Assembly (NCBI RefSeq): GCF_022458985.1 | Contig: NC_061770.1 | Coordinates: 35,011,599-35,075,598, forward strand | Origin: Mugil cephalus | Lineage: Eukaryota; Chordata; Actinopteri; Mugiliformes; Mugilidae | Length of the DNA stretch: 64,000 nt | Direction of reading: 5' to 3' | Part shown: in pieces, positions 35,801-44,504 of the stretch | How the letters are laid out: every line of letters starts with the position of its first letter | Numbering within the stretch: position 1 is the stretch's first letter | Translations under genes and position numbers: made by a program | Notes under the pieces: model-generated | Databases searched by the model: none | What the model saw: only the letters and a program-made list of their open reading frames with translations | What the model was told of the DNA's origin: nothing

Positions 35801-37994
35801 GGCCACCATCGTGAAGGATTTAGGTAAGAACCCTTTCACACGTTATATTAAAAAAAATAAAAACATTAGTGCATCATTAATGAATTGATGCATCTAATCC
35901 ACCAGTAGTCAGTCAACCACCAGGGGGCGAACGTATAGTTAAGGCATCACAGACCAAACTAACGCTTCCCGTGTCCATCGGCAAAAAATTTCTTTTTCAT
36001 TTATTACAGCATTTTTTTTTATAGTTTAAAGTTTAATTTTGCACTGAAAACTGTTTATTGTATATTGTTTGTTTAAAAGTGGTGCAATAAAAATACAGAT
36101 GTTTGCCCCAACGTGATGAATAATAATGATTATTAATCGCAATTAACAATCACAGTTGGAGATTAATCGCGATTAATAATCACAGTTGAAGATTAATCGA
36201 GATTAATAATCACAGTTGGAGATTAATCGCGATTAATAAGCACAGTTGGAGATTAATCGCGATTAATAATCACAGTTGAAGATTAATCGCGATTAATAAT
36301 CACAGCTGGAGATTAATTGCGATTAATAATCACGGTTGGAGATTAATCGCAATTAATAATCACAGCTGGAGATTAATCGCGATTAATAATCACAGTTGGA
36401 GATTAATCACGATTAATAATCACAGTTGGAGATTAATTCAGATTGATAACCATGATTATCTTTGTGGACATTATTGAGCAGCTTTAACACATGAATGATT
36501 CATCAGGAGTTTGTGAATCAAACTGTCTGAAGCTTCTTCTGGTTCACTGAGCAGCAGCGTTTCCCATATGGTGTTAAAACTACGGAGGCCCACATGGGTC
36601 TAATTTATTCCACCAAAGTTTCATGACCAGTCGGAAATATTTTTATATTATTTTTTTTATTATTATTTGAAACCGCATTTGAAACGTTAGCACGAGCATT
36701 TTGTTGTTATTAATAAAATAGTTGTTTTTTTTTAACCGATGTGTTTAGAGAGTGAAAACCGGAAGGAAACTAGACATGAACTAATTTAACTTTATAAGCA
36801 AAGTTATATTGATAGTCAACAGTTTTAATATAAATTAGATTTATTTAAACTAGAAAACCACGTGTCAACACTTAATAGTTGCGCTAACATTATAATTCTG
36901 AGCTTTTATTGACACACAGTAGAATCAGCCTCCTCCTCCTCCTCTCTCTTCTTCTCTTCCTCTTTTAAACGCGGTGTTCATCCCTTGTTTACTCGTTGCA
37001 GCCATCTCAGCCCCTCTGAAACTGAAGGCCTCCAGAGGACCCCCGACACCCATCAACAGGAACCAGGCCAGCCAGCCCCGAGTGGGCCCCAGCCTGCTGG
37101 GGAAGAGGGGCTTCGACAGCGTGAGTGCCCCCCCCCCCCTCAACACATTAAACACACTTATATGTAGCTTCATTCATGGCTAACATGATCTCCCCTCATG
37201 GTTTTCCAGACCACGGGCGTCCCCTACCCGGCCAACGGGCGGCCGTACACCTCCGGTATGAGGACCACCTCCCAGTCCGTCATCAAGAGGCAGAAGGTCA
37301 GCCAGGGGGAGGCCCCCAACCCCGTGGTGTTCGTGGCCACCAAGGACACCAGGTACCAAGCTGGTCTATTCTAGACGTGGGAGCGGGTCAGCCATAACAT
37401 TATGACCATCCCATCCCATAGTAATGAATGTTGGAAGATGTTTCTATATCGTAAAATTTGGTGGAAATGTGGTCTAATGCCCATGGATTCTGCAAAGAAG
37501 AGCATGTAGCACCCACCTAGACCAGACTAGACCCCCCCCCCACACACACACACACCCCTACCCCCCTACCCCATAGCAATGACACTCCTTGATGACAGCA
37601 GGACGCTGTAAAAACTCTTTAGAAACATCTAAAAAAAAGGTGTAGACCTCTTAATTCACTAGATCCCAAACTGATCAAGTATCTGTGGGGTGATCCACCA
37701 TAGAGACCCCTCCCTTCAACTCATAGGCCCCCCCACACAATTTCAGGAAGGTGGTCATAATGTTATGGCTGATTAGTTGTCGACCCATTGTCTTCGAGCC
37801 TTAATTGTCGTGTGTAACGTCCTGTCGTCTGGTTTCGAACCAGGGCTCTGAGGAAACACCTGACCCAGTCCGAGATGCGTCGCGCCGCCAGGAAACCCCA
37901 CCTCCTGGTCCGGATCAAGCTGCCCCCCCCACCCCGCTCCCTGGCCATGCCCCTCATCCCCCCCAGCAACGAGCCCATCGTCCTGGAAGACTGA
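15145..37994 (+). CDS. mta2: Metastasis-associated protein 2 (NuRD subunit), complete
   Basis: MTA proteins scaffold HDAC1/2 in the nuclear NuRD repressor complex. Eighteen coding exons: 15145-15172, 22167-22234, 23381-23474, 28677-28794, 29856-29919, 30039-30156, 30235-30337, 30667-30766, 32512-32700, 32791-32865, 32959-33017, 33903-34003, 34633-34772, 34859-35087, 35734-35823, 37002-37120, 37210-37352, 37844-37994. Phases agree throughout and give 662 aa (human MTA2 is 668). Start [20 protein letters not shown] matches MTA2. In order: BAH domain (about 1-145), ELM2 (about 146-250), SANT (about 263-315, [20 protein letters not shown]), and a GATA-type finger with Cys368/371/389/392 (C-x2-C-x17-C-x2-C). 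The basic tail ends [11 protein letters not shown]2 is favoured over MTA1/3 by the N-terminus, the RRAARRPYA segment and the ending. Donors after exons 2 and 4 (GTTGGT, GTTCGT) are weak. Confidence 0.96.
15230..15590 (+). repeat. GTTAGCCGCTAAC palindrome cluster in mta2 intron 1
   Basis: GTTAGCCGCTAAC, its shorter forms and its complement recur many times at about 15250-15310 and 15475-15590, and again at about 16035-16060. Most copies are short palindromes or form inverted pairs. Confidence 0.8.
15591..16023. mobile_element. DNA element with GGTGACCAGA inverted ends
   Basis: Perfect 10-bp inverted ends: GGTGACCAGA (15591-15600) and TCTGGTCACC (16014-16023). GGGGACATTT appears near both ends (about 15618 and 15922), and an internal direct repeat contains CCGGCTACCGTAA (near 15775 and 15840). 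A run of about 20 G lies at 15950-15969. No target-site duplication is clear. It carries no transposase; the family is not named. Confidence 0.55.
16259..16355 (+). repeat. Second copy of a roughly 95-bp direct duplication in mta2 intron 1
   Basis: It matches 15331-15425 with moderate divergence; shared stretches include GAGAGTTTACTATTTAAT-like, CATAAAAGC-like and GCGAATTGTA. The two copies flank the DNA element at 15591-16023 and the palindrome cluster. Confidence 0.65.
21124..21178 (+). repeat. (TA)n microsatellite
   Basis: About 27 uninterrupted TA dinucleotides in mta2 intron 1, 120 bp before a long CA run. Confidence 0.95.
21298..21376 (+). repeat. (CA)n microsatellite
   Basis: About 39 uninterrupted CA dinucleotides in mta2 intron 1. 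On the - strand it makes a spurious Cys-Val open frame. Confidence 0.97.
22364..22575 (-). mobile_element. Half-copy of the CATAGACTG MITE, inverted
   Basis: Starts with a CATAGACACTATAAAGATGG terminal repeat at 22364, then GGTCATAAGCTCCGCCTCCT and AGTGGGCGGGAC words that are the complement of the right half of the intact copy at 12375-12898. It lies in mta2 intron 2 after a (CTT)n run (about 22246-22274). Confidence 0.6.
23813..23953 (-). mobile_element. Left-half relic of the CATAGACTG MITE, inverted
   Basis: GTGGCTCCGCCC, CCAAGATGGCTCCGCCCAC and the terminal CGTCCAGTCTAT are the complement of the left half of the intact copy at 12375. It lies in mta2 intron 3. With the half-copy at 22364-22575 it brackets mta2 exon 3. 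Confidence 0.5.
24298..24343 (+). other. G-tract cluster with G-quadruplex potential
   Basis: At least four runs of three or more G (GGGGG, GGGGG, GGG, GGGGG, then 11-12 G) lie within 46 bp with short T/TGTGT loops. They are on the coding strand, so both the non-template DNA and the pre-mRNA could fold into a G-quadruplex. Confidence 0.6.
25885..26255. mobile_element. Interspersed element with TATCGCGATA-rich ends
   Basis: Both ends carry ATACGATA/TATCGCGATA/CAATATT words (25905-25970 and 26175-26245) facing each other as imperfect inverted repeats, around an AT-rich interior. Such ATCG-rich ends are common in fish non-autonomous DNA elements. It resembles, but is not identical to, the one at 42567-42945. 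Confidence 0.5.
26777..26832 (+). repeat. Two (TG)n runs in mta2 intron 3
   Basis: A short TG run (about 26779-26792) and a longer one (about 26807-26831), separated by CGCTCCTTCTTTT. Confidence 0.9.
28795..29855 (+). other. mta2 intron 4, nothing recognised
   Basis: Unique-looking AT-rich sequence preceded by a GTTCGT donor. A frame stays open from exon 4 into the intron, so intron retention would extend the protein to a stop near 29077 rather than stopping at once. Confidence 0.5.
31229..31800 (+). mobile_element. MITE with CCTCCTGAGACC-type ends, copy 2
   Basis: Left end CCTCCTAATACC at 31229, right end GGTCTCAG near 31790. Internal CCTCATATGTGGACACGGGG and CCCCATATGAGGACGCAGGG correspond to copy 1 at 2850-3367. 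It lies in mta2 intron 8 (30767-32511), which also has a (TAA)n run at 31081-31107. Confidence 0.7.
33050..33800 (+). repeat. A-rich degenerate repeat filling mta2 intron 11
   Basis: It opens with ACTTTATTTATAAGGCAACG, a form common at the 3' ends of fish repeats. It continues for about 700 bp as variants of AAAAGCCAGACTAAAAAGATAAAATAA. Spacing is irregular (about 50-70 bp), suggesting an old tandem array. Confidence 0.65.
34007..34094 (+). repeat. 11-bp tandem repeat beginning at the mta2 exon 12 splice donor
   Basis: Eight perfect-length 11-bp units: three of AGTACACGATC (34007-34039) followed by five of AGTACATGATC (34040-34094). The first unit starts three bases after the donor GT at 34004. 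The block order of the two variants points to recent expansion. Confidence 0.95.
36121..36450 (+). repeat. 30-bp tandem repeat rich in homeodomain-type sites, mta2 intron 15
   Basis: About eleven head-to-tail copies of a 30-bp unit (CACAGTTGGAGATTAATCGC plus GATTAATAAT). Each carries the palindrome ATTAATCGCGATTAAT or a one-base variant. The first (36121-36150) and last (36421-36450) copies are the most diverged. Related words occur in the eml3 intron at 11000-11170. Confidence 0.95.
37386..37776 (-). mobile_element. MITE of the GATCAGCCA family, copy 2 (inverted)
   Basis: Ends are GTCAGCCATAACATTATGAC (37387) and GTCATAATGTTATGGCTGAT (about 37753-37772). The interior (AGCAATGACACTCCTTGATG near 37576) is the complement of copy 1. 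It fills most of mta2 intron 17 (37353-37843). Confidence 0.85.
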
Positions 37995-39296
37995 AGACGC
38001 ATCAGGGAGGAGGCGGCGGGCGGGTGGGGGTGGGAAGATGAGAGGGTGGATGTGGGTGGGTGTTTTTAACAGGACATGGTGGTTTGGGGGGGAGAAGGGG
38101 GGGGGGGTCGTCTTCATGTCCCTGTTTACAGTGTCATCTTTATTTAGTTCTGTTACTGTCCAACACAACACAAATACACACACACATACACACCAGCACT
38201 TAGACAACTGTACATTTCATCTACACACACACACACAGACACACACACACACACTCACGCACACACCTCAGGCTTCATAGTGATTCTATTACAGATTCTC
38301 AGTTTATTCACTCCCCCCACTCCTCCTCCTCCTCCTCCTCCTCCTCCTCCCTCTTCTTCTTCTCCTTTTTTTTGTTCTCCACCTCCTCCTCCTTCTTCTT
38401 CTTCTCTTCTTCCTCCTCTTTTTATTTTTTAACGCCGCCCGTTTTTAAATGTGTAACTTAAATCAAGATTATCTCTCTCTCTCATTCTGATCCTGAAGCA
38501 CACACTCGTATTATTTCCCCTCCCCTCCACGTCTCCTATCTGTAAATAATCATATGCAGCCCCCACAGACTGAGGGGGGAGGAGGGGGGGGTCCCCCCAC
38601 GGACTGGACCTGGGGGGGGGGGGGGACACACCTGTAGCTGTAGCAGGTTGAATGTGCGCTTTTGGTTTTAAAATCTCGCCCCTTTCACACCTCTACAGAT
38701 AAATTCATTCATCTTTTTCCCTCTTTTTTTTTGTGGGGGGGGGGGGGTCTAAACCGTTAATCGTCCTAAAACCCCAAATGTGTGTTCAGCTTTTATCTGC
38801 CATCACACTGTTTAAAAAAATTCATTTCGTTAACGACACATTTGGCTCAGAGGATGAAACTACGTTTAAATTCAAAGGGTCCCGGGACGTTTCCCTGTGG
38901 GACTCCGAAAGTAACGTCTGTTAAATGCAGCTCGATTTGCACCAAAATTCATGTTCCCGTTAAAAAAAACAAAAAAAATAAACAAATACTGCTCGACTCT
39001 AACCCAAATACTCTTCTGTAAATGTCTCAACTTGTGCTTTCATTGGCTTTTATTTTATTTTTTTTTTAGCCCCCATCCACCCCCCCCCCCCTCATTCATA
39101 GCGGGAGCGTTTCTTAATTGGATCATTTATAATTCCCTGTGATCCCTCGTCCCTCGAGGGGTTGATCCGGTTTTATAAGCAAGTTTCGGTCCCAATGTGG
39201 GCTTTGTGATATTTCTCCAAAAGAAGGAAAGAAATTGGAAGTGTTGAGTTTGTAGCAAATAATAATAAATCTGTGTAAAGAAAAGTGGAAAAAAAA

Positions 39297-39306
39297 AATA
39301 AATAAA
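39297..39306 (+). terminator. Upstream mta2 poly(A) signal
   Basis: Two overlapping AATAAA hexamers (39297-39302 and 39301-39306) about 1.3 kb after the stop, followed by a T-run. This is a possible alternative site to the one at 39619. Confidence 0.45.
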
Positions 39307-39618
39307 ACTGGCATATTGCAAACTTTTTTTTTTTTTTTTACATCTAATGTGTGTAACTCTGCTCTAATGAGGCTACTGTACATGTGAAACATCTCTCCTT
39401 CATCGGGGGGCAGGGGTTGGGAGGGGGGGGTCATTTCCAGTTTGGGGGGGGGGTGATGCTCATAAAGGGACGTTGGGGATGAGGGGACGGGTTTGGGGGG
39501 GGGACGCTGGTTTTTGTATGAGGGAGAGACAGACATGCTACAAATTTGAAAACTTTTTTCTCGAGTGTTTTTTATTCCAATGTCTCCGTATTCTTTAATG
39601 TATCTTGATAAGAAAAGA

Positions 39619-39624
39619 AATAAA
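39619..39624 (+). terminator. Distal mta2 poly(A) signal
   Basis: AATAAA followed by a T-run and then TCTTCGTGGTCAGACCCTGAG; A/T-rich intergenic sequence begins shortly after. Confidence 0.6.
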
Positions 39625-39759
39625 GATTTTTTTTCTTCGTGGTCAGACCCTGAGTTTAATCGACTGTGATTTCATGATTTCAAAAAATATATATAATAAT
39701 TTAAAAGGCATCATCATTCATTCACAAGGGAAACTGCTTGGTCACATGACCTTAGTTTA

Positions 39760-40110
39760 ACATAAAAAATTAAAAAAAAAAACAGCACAAATCTAGTAAA
39801 ATTTTAAAAAATATATAAGAATATATCTAGTGAAATAAAATAAAATATTGGTACAATATTGTCAAAATTAAAACAAATTAAATATAACTACAAATCTAGT
39901 CAAAAAAATATAAGCATAAATCTAGTCAGTGAAAATAAAATATGAGCAAACTTCCAGTAAAAATAAAAGTCCAGTAAAATAAAATAAAATATAGAACAAG
40001 TCTAGTCAAATAAAATGAAAAAAAAGTAAAAATCTAGTGAAGTAAAATTAAAAATGATTAAAATATAGTAAAATAAACTAAAATAGTATCTAAGCAAATG
40101 TACGTGAAAT
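39760..40110 (+). repeat. CTAGTAAAAT-type A-rich repeat after mta2
   Basis: Words such as AAATCTAGTAAAAT, AAATCTAGTCAAAA and ATCTAGTGAA recur every 30-60 bp, matching the words of the array at 13600-14460. Confidence 0.7.
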
Positions 40111-41220
40111 GGAGACAGAAGTTAATGTATATTATAAACATAGGTTTGATAATAAGGTGCATTAATAGGAATATTACAGAAAGGTGAGTTGTTGTAAAGT
40201 TGGACAGAGTTTGGTTTGAATGACGTCATTTAACATTCACTGTGTTAGTGGAGCCGAGTTTGGTTCATTTTTCATTTATATTTTTAAAGATATTGTTTTA
40301 TTTTCTCTGTTTAACCAGAGATAAATTAGTTCCTGCTGTAAACTCACAAACTACTGTCATGGGCCTGAAACACAGATGATTTTAGCTCAGAGGAAACAGA
40401 CTGATCGTCTGTTTGCTGTCCTGTCAGACGGCTTTTAATTAACCAACTAATGAACTAATTAAAAGGTTTGTTCTCACAACTTCCAGCAGAGCTGGAGTTG
40501 ATGATGTTGATTGGACCCGTTTGATTAACAACTGGCTAAAGGCGGATAACATTAAAACACAGAACACAGAAAAATAAACCTTATAGAAAAAAGGCTAAAA
40601 AATATGAATTACCGTAATAACGTCACAGAGTGCGCGTTCAGAAAAAATGAACGTTTTCTGAACTCTACGACTGTTGCGCTTTACAACCAAAACCGTGTCA
40701 TTACGGTAACATTTCTCCCGCTTTTAATAAAAATCTGTAAATTCCCAAATCAACGCTGAATACGATAGAAGGTCAAATAAATAAATAAAATAATAAAAAT
40801 TGCATTTTGTGACAGGATATGACATCCCGGTTTCGCTCGTTATATGTAAACAACGTGTTTCTTGCAGAAAATAAATACAAATCAATATTTAAGACTTTTT
40901 CTGGCTTCAAAACTATTGATACCTTCAGTTAAAAGATTACGATAAGAAGAAGAAGAATATTACTTATTTTATTTATATGTGTTTGGGCGGTTGTTTTTCA
41001 CAGGGCAGTCAAATAAAGTGACAATAAAATTAAAAAAAAAACATAAATAAAATATAGTTTGGTTCGAGAGCAATAAAAAATAAACTATAGCAGCAAAACT
41101 AACGCAGCTATAGAAATAAAATACAATACATAAAATAAAAGCGCTTTTATATTATGTATCGTATCATCACGGAGCATTTTGACCTTTTTCAAAACATAAA
41201 TAAATAATCGTGACACTAAG
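40111..41220. other. Intergenic region between mta2 and cth1
   Basis: AT-rich, with no exon, RNA gene or clear transposon ends. Short TTACGGTAA/TTACCGTAA words occur near 40612 and 40701. Confidence 0.5.
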
Positions 41221-41265
41221 GACCTGAATGAACGTGGCCACATACGCGATGGACGCGCGCACGCG

Positions 41266-41368
41266 ATTGGTCACCTGTGACCGTTGTGACGTCACCGCAG
41301 GAGCACACCTGAGGCTCGTTTCGCGGCGGGAGGCGGTCGAGGTTTAAAAGACAAACCTGGAGCACGTG
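41266..41368 (+). promoter_or_regulatory. cth1 core promoter
   Basis: In order: an inverted CCAAT box (ATTGG, 41266-41270), a perfect palindromic cAMP-response element TGACGTCA (41287-41294), an E-box CACCTG (41306-41311), a TATA-like TTTAAAA (41343-41349) and an E-box CACGTG (41363-41368). A start about 25-30 bp after the TATA-like box would leave a 5'UTR of about 110 nt before the ATG at 41486. The motifs are seen; their use is inferred from spacing. Confidence 0.6.
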
Positions 41369-41485
41369 TTGTTCGGTTGTGGCTTCTTCGTGACGGCCGG
41401 GATCCATCTACCCCCCCTTTTTTTTTCTTTTCCAACTCCAGCGTTAGAGTTTATTTATTTTATTTAGAGGTTAAACTCAACCGAC

Positions 41486-44197
41486 ATGTTTGAGGTAAGT
41501 CACCGGCGTTAATCATCACTTTGTTATTGTGTTGTCCACTTTAAGCTTTTGGTTTCCCTTTTGCCTTCATGAGGTTCTGCTTGTAAAATAATAATTCTTC
41601 CAATGTGAGCGCTGCTTTAATCCTATAAAAGCAAAGAATACAAGAGGCAATAAGATTTAATTCTCTCAGTTTAATCCCCTGATTAATTATAAATGAATAT
41701 AGTTGCAAATGCTGAAATGGAGTCAGATCATTAAAATTTCAGCCTTTACAAATGTTTGGAGGTCGTTTAAACGCTATTAAAGAAAGATACACTGTAAAAT
41801 ATTTCAGGTCAGTGAAACTTGGAAAGCTAAAAAAACTAAAAATGTAAAAACCACTTCAACTCGAAAAGCTAAAACTTGAGGTTTAGCTTTATTTTATTAA
41901 ATTAAACCCACTGGAGAAAACCTGTTTTGGTCAAATCAAAGTTCAGATTGAAATCCAGAAGTTTTATTAAATTCATATCAGCTACTGTTTTAAGTTGAGA
42001 ATTAATGTTTTTATTTCTGCTTAATTTTCACATCTTGACGACTAGTGGTCAAGTTTTAAAGTTTATCTGAACTTCAGACCAATTAAACATCTGGTTGGTT
42101 CATAATTCTGTTGTTTAATCTACTTTATAGTAATTCTGTCTGATTACAAAATATTTCCCAGTAAATACATCACTTTTTTTCAACTGATAAGTTAAAGACA
42201 CAAGTTAAATGAACATCAACCACCATTAAGTTTAGAAAACGCATTCATGACCAGTTTCTAATACTGAACTTAATTTAGAGTTAAAGAGAAGAAATGGTTT
42301 AATGGAGCTGTAATGCATTACTGTCATTTTCTTATTTCATTGGTAAAAAGTCATTATAGTGTGTATCAACTTTGATTCCTCTAGAACAATACAACTTGGA
42401 GGGATTCTGATTTTTGTGATGGAAAAATTGTTTAAATCTACCTTAATTGTGACTCTGTTCTCTCCTCTTCGTTATAAATACCTCACATTCTGTGTTGTGG
42501 TTTAATCTGTGGTGTTTCACAAGGTTTGGTCAGTTGCCACAACTCAACAGTTTAGTTACTTTCCACTGTGTTCCTACGATACCAAAAGTATCGATATTTT
42601 GCTTTAAGAATCGATTTTAGAGCATAAAGGCCTGGTATCAGAATTATCGATCTGCACATCGCTACAAGTAACGCCTCCTTTGTCATTTTCCTATTTTGCA
42701 AGTTCATCCCGCTGCCACTCCAAAATATTTGATGCCACCGATTTCCTTTCCACTACGGAGTAAAATTATGGATACTGATTTGATACCGATATTGTGTCTA
42801 GTAAACCTAAATAAAGTGGTGTATTTCAAATCATGGCTTCATAAAGAATACAAGACATCAGTAATTTATTTTAAACTCGAAAGAATCGATATTTTAATTT
42901 GAGAATCGAGTATCGGACGTATCGATATTCCAGTATCGATCCATTGTTTACATATCCATCTTTTCTTTAGCTAATTAGAGTGTGTATAAATGGTAAGGGG
43001 TTAAGATATAAACATTAAATATTACAAAATAATTAACCGGTGCAGGCAAAAAAGAGACAAAAAAAAACCTTACGAAGACTCCACCTTATGTCATGATGTA
43101 AAACTTCACGCCCCTTTTCGGACATTTAAGTGAAGTTATTGTACTGTTAAGTTTGTATCTTTTATATATGTTTTGTATTTGTTTGTTGTGAATAAATCCC
43201 TAAATCAAAACTTCCTCACATGACTACTTGATGAAAGTGTAACCTGCTGAACTCTTTTCTCCTCCAGACCAGCAGTGACGACCTGTTCCTGCCCTCCTAC
43301 CAGGACGAGGAGCTGGTGGACAACCTGCTGTCCAGCGAGGACTCTGATGGAGACGGTGGTGGTGGTGGAGGAGGAGAAGGGGGAGGAGGAGGAAGCTCCC
43401 TCTCCTTAGCCAAGGCCCTCCTCCCCCTGGTGGACTCGTCCCCGACCCCCCTCATCCCCTGGGTCTGCTCCACCCGCTACAAGACCGAGCTCTGCACCAG
43501 CTACTCGGCCAGCGGCTTCTGCAAGTACGCGGAGCGCTGCCAGTTCGCGCACGGCCTCCACGAGCTCCACGTGCCCTTCCGCCACCCGAAGTACAAGACG
43601 GAGCTGTGCCGCAGCTACCACACCACGGGCTACTGCTACTACGGCAGCCGCTGCCTCTTCGTGCACGGCTCCGCGGAGCAGCGCCCCACGCTGCGCCGGC
43701 GCAGGAACGTGCCGTGCCGCACCTTCCGCTCCTTCGGCGTCTGCCCCTTCGGCACGCGCTGCAACTTCCTGCACGTGGAGGGCGCGGACGCGGGTCGCGA
43801 GGAGAAGACCCCGCCGCCGCCGCCTCCTCCTCCTCCTCCCAGCAGCCCCCACCCGCAGGGTAAGGAGTGGAGGCCCCGGGGGGCTCTGTGCCGCACCTTC
43901 AGCTCCTTCGGGTTCTGCCTGTACGGAACGCGGTGCCGGTTCCAGCACGGCCTCCCCACAAAGCTGAAGACCCCCGAGCAGAGCCAGTCCCCGGGCAGCT
44001 CGGGTTTACCCTCGTCCACCTCCTCTTCGCCTCCGCCGACGCCTCCTCTGGACACGCCGCCCTCCGAGGCCACGGCCCACAACGCCTTCACCTTCTCCAG
44101 CCAACACCTGAGCGACCTCCTGCTGCCGCTGGCGCTGCACCTGCAGCAGCTGGAGAGCTCCAAGGCCCAGGACATCTGGGACAACCGGGCACTCTGA
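41486..44197 (+). CDS. cth1: Four-finger CCCH zinc-finger protein of the tristetraprolin family
   Basis: Family members bind AU-rich mRNA elements and promote deadenylation and decay. There are two exons: 41486-41494 (Met-Phe-Glu) and 43268-44197, 312 aa. A tiny first coding exon followed by one large exon is the ZFP36-family layout. Four fingers of strict C-x8-C-x5-C-x3-H spacing start at Cys79, Cys117, Cys153 and Cys210. Fingers 1 and 2 have the canonical RYKTELC/KYKTELC leads and the 18-residue linker of TTP. Fingers 3 and 4 (both CRTF-S-FG) lack these leads and are separated by a proline run. Mammalian ZFP36 proteins have two fingers; the four-finger form is known from fish cth1 and a Xenopus relative. 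A Gly/Glu-rich low-complexity stretch lies at about 30-45. I see no clear TTP-type C-terminal CNOT1-binding motif. Confidence 0.9.
42567..42945. mobile_element. Interspersed element with ATCGATA-rich inverted ends in the cth1 intron
   Basis: Left-end words (ACGATACC, AGTATCGATATTTTG, AAGAATCGATTTTAG, 42577-42620) are complemented at the right end (AAGAATCGATATTTTA, GTATCGATATTCCAGTATCG, 42880-42942). The interior has no coding capacity. The rest of the intron (41495-43267) shows nothing recognisable. Confidence 0.55.
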
Positions 44198-44412
44198 TTG
44201 AAAGCACTCAACGCCACAATTAAATCTTTCTTTTTTATATATATATTATTATAACCTCCCTTACTTTAGATTTTTATTTTTTATTTTTAAAACTGAGGTG
44301 GTTTGACTTGTTTATCAGCAGGTCAGTCTGGCCTTGACCTCCAGAGTAGCTCAGTCTCCTGAATACTTACCGATGCTAAGCTAGCTATGTGTAATATTTT
44401 TTTAAAAACTAT

Positions 44413-44427
44413 TGTACATATTTTAAT
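44413..44427 (+). promoter_or_regulatory. Pumilio-like site next to a cytoplasmic polyadenylation-like element
   Basis: TGTACATA (44413-44420) fits the Pumilio consensus UGUANAUA. It is directly followed by TTTTAAT (44421-44427), a consensus CPEB site. The AATAAA at 44461 lies about 33 nt downstream, within the usual range for CPE action. This layout is typical of maternal mRNAs held dormant and later activated. Binding is inferred. Confidence 0.5.
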
Positions 44428-44460
44428 CAAGTAAATGAAACGTCTGACCTCTGTGTTGTA

Positions 44461-44466
44461 AATAAA
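44461..44466 (+). terminator. cth1 poly(A) signal
   Basis: AATAAA followed by a T-rich stretch (CTTATTTGCTTGTTTTC), 264 nt after the stop codon. Confidence 0.8.
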
Positions 44467-44504
44467 CAGATTTTAAACCTTATTTGCTTGTTTTCTCTAA
44501 TCTT

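Larger units (their letters stand above)
37995..39640 (+). other. mta2 3'UTR
   Basis: About 1.6 kb from the TGA at 37992-37994 to the poly(A) signals. It is unusual in composition: long G runs (38084-38107, 38573-38590, 38617-38630, 38736-38748, 39405-39500), CA repeats (38160-38270), and a 100-nt TCC/TTC pyrimidine tract (about 38310-38420). Complementary G-rich and C/T-rich tracts could pair in the RNA. Confidence 0.75.
44198..44485 (+). other. cth1 3'UTR
   Basis: Short AU-rich 3'UTR of about 285 nt. T-rich stretches near 44265-44290 include TTTTTAT. It has no canonical overlapping ATTTA nonamers, so self-targeting through an AU-rich element is not obvious. Confidence 0.7.

Noticed and set aside
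36121..36450. Regular 30-bp repeats resembling a CRISPR array
   Set aside because: The units are contiguous with no unique spacers, and the context is a vertebrate intron; it is a tandem repeat.
41216..41407. 63-codon - strand frame in the cth1 promoter
   Set aside because: Short, no recognisable domain, and it overlaps a well-formed + strand promoter.
43406..43948. 180-codon - strand open frame opposite cth1, and a 192-codon one at 43639-44217
   Set aside because: They are shadows of the GC-rich cth1 coding exon, with no homology and composition dictated by the opposite strand.
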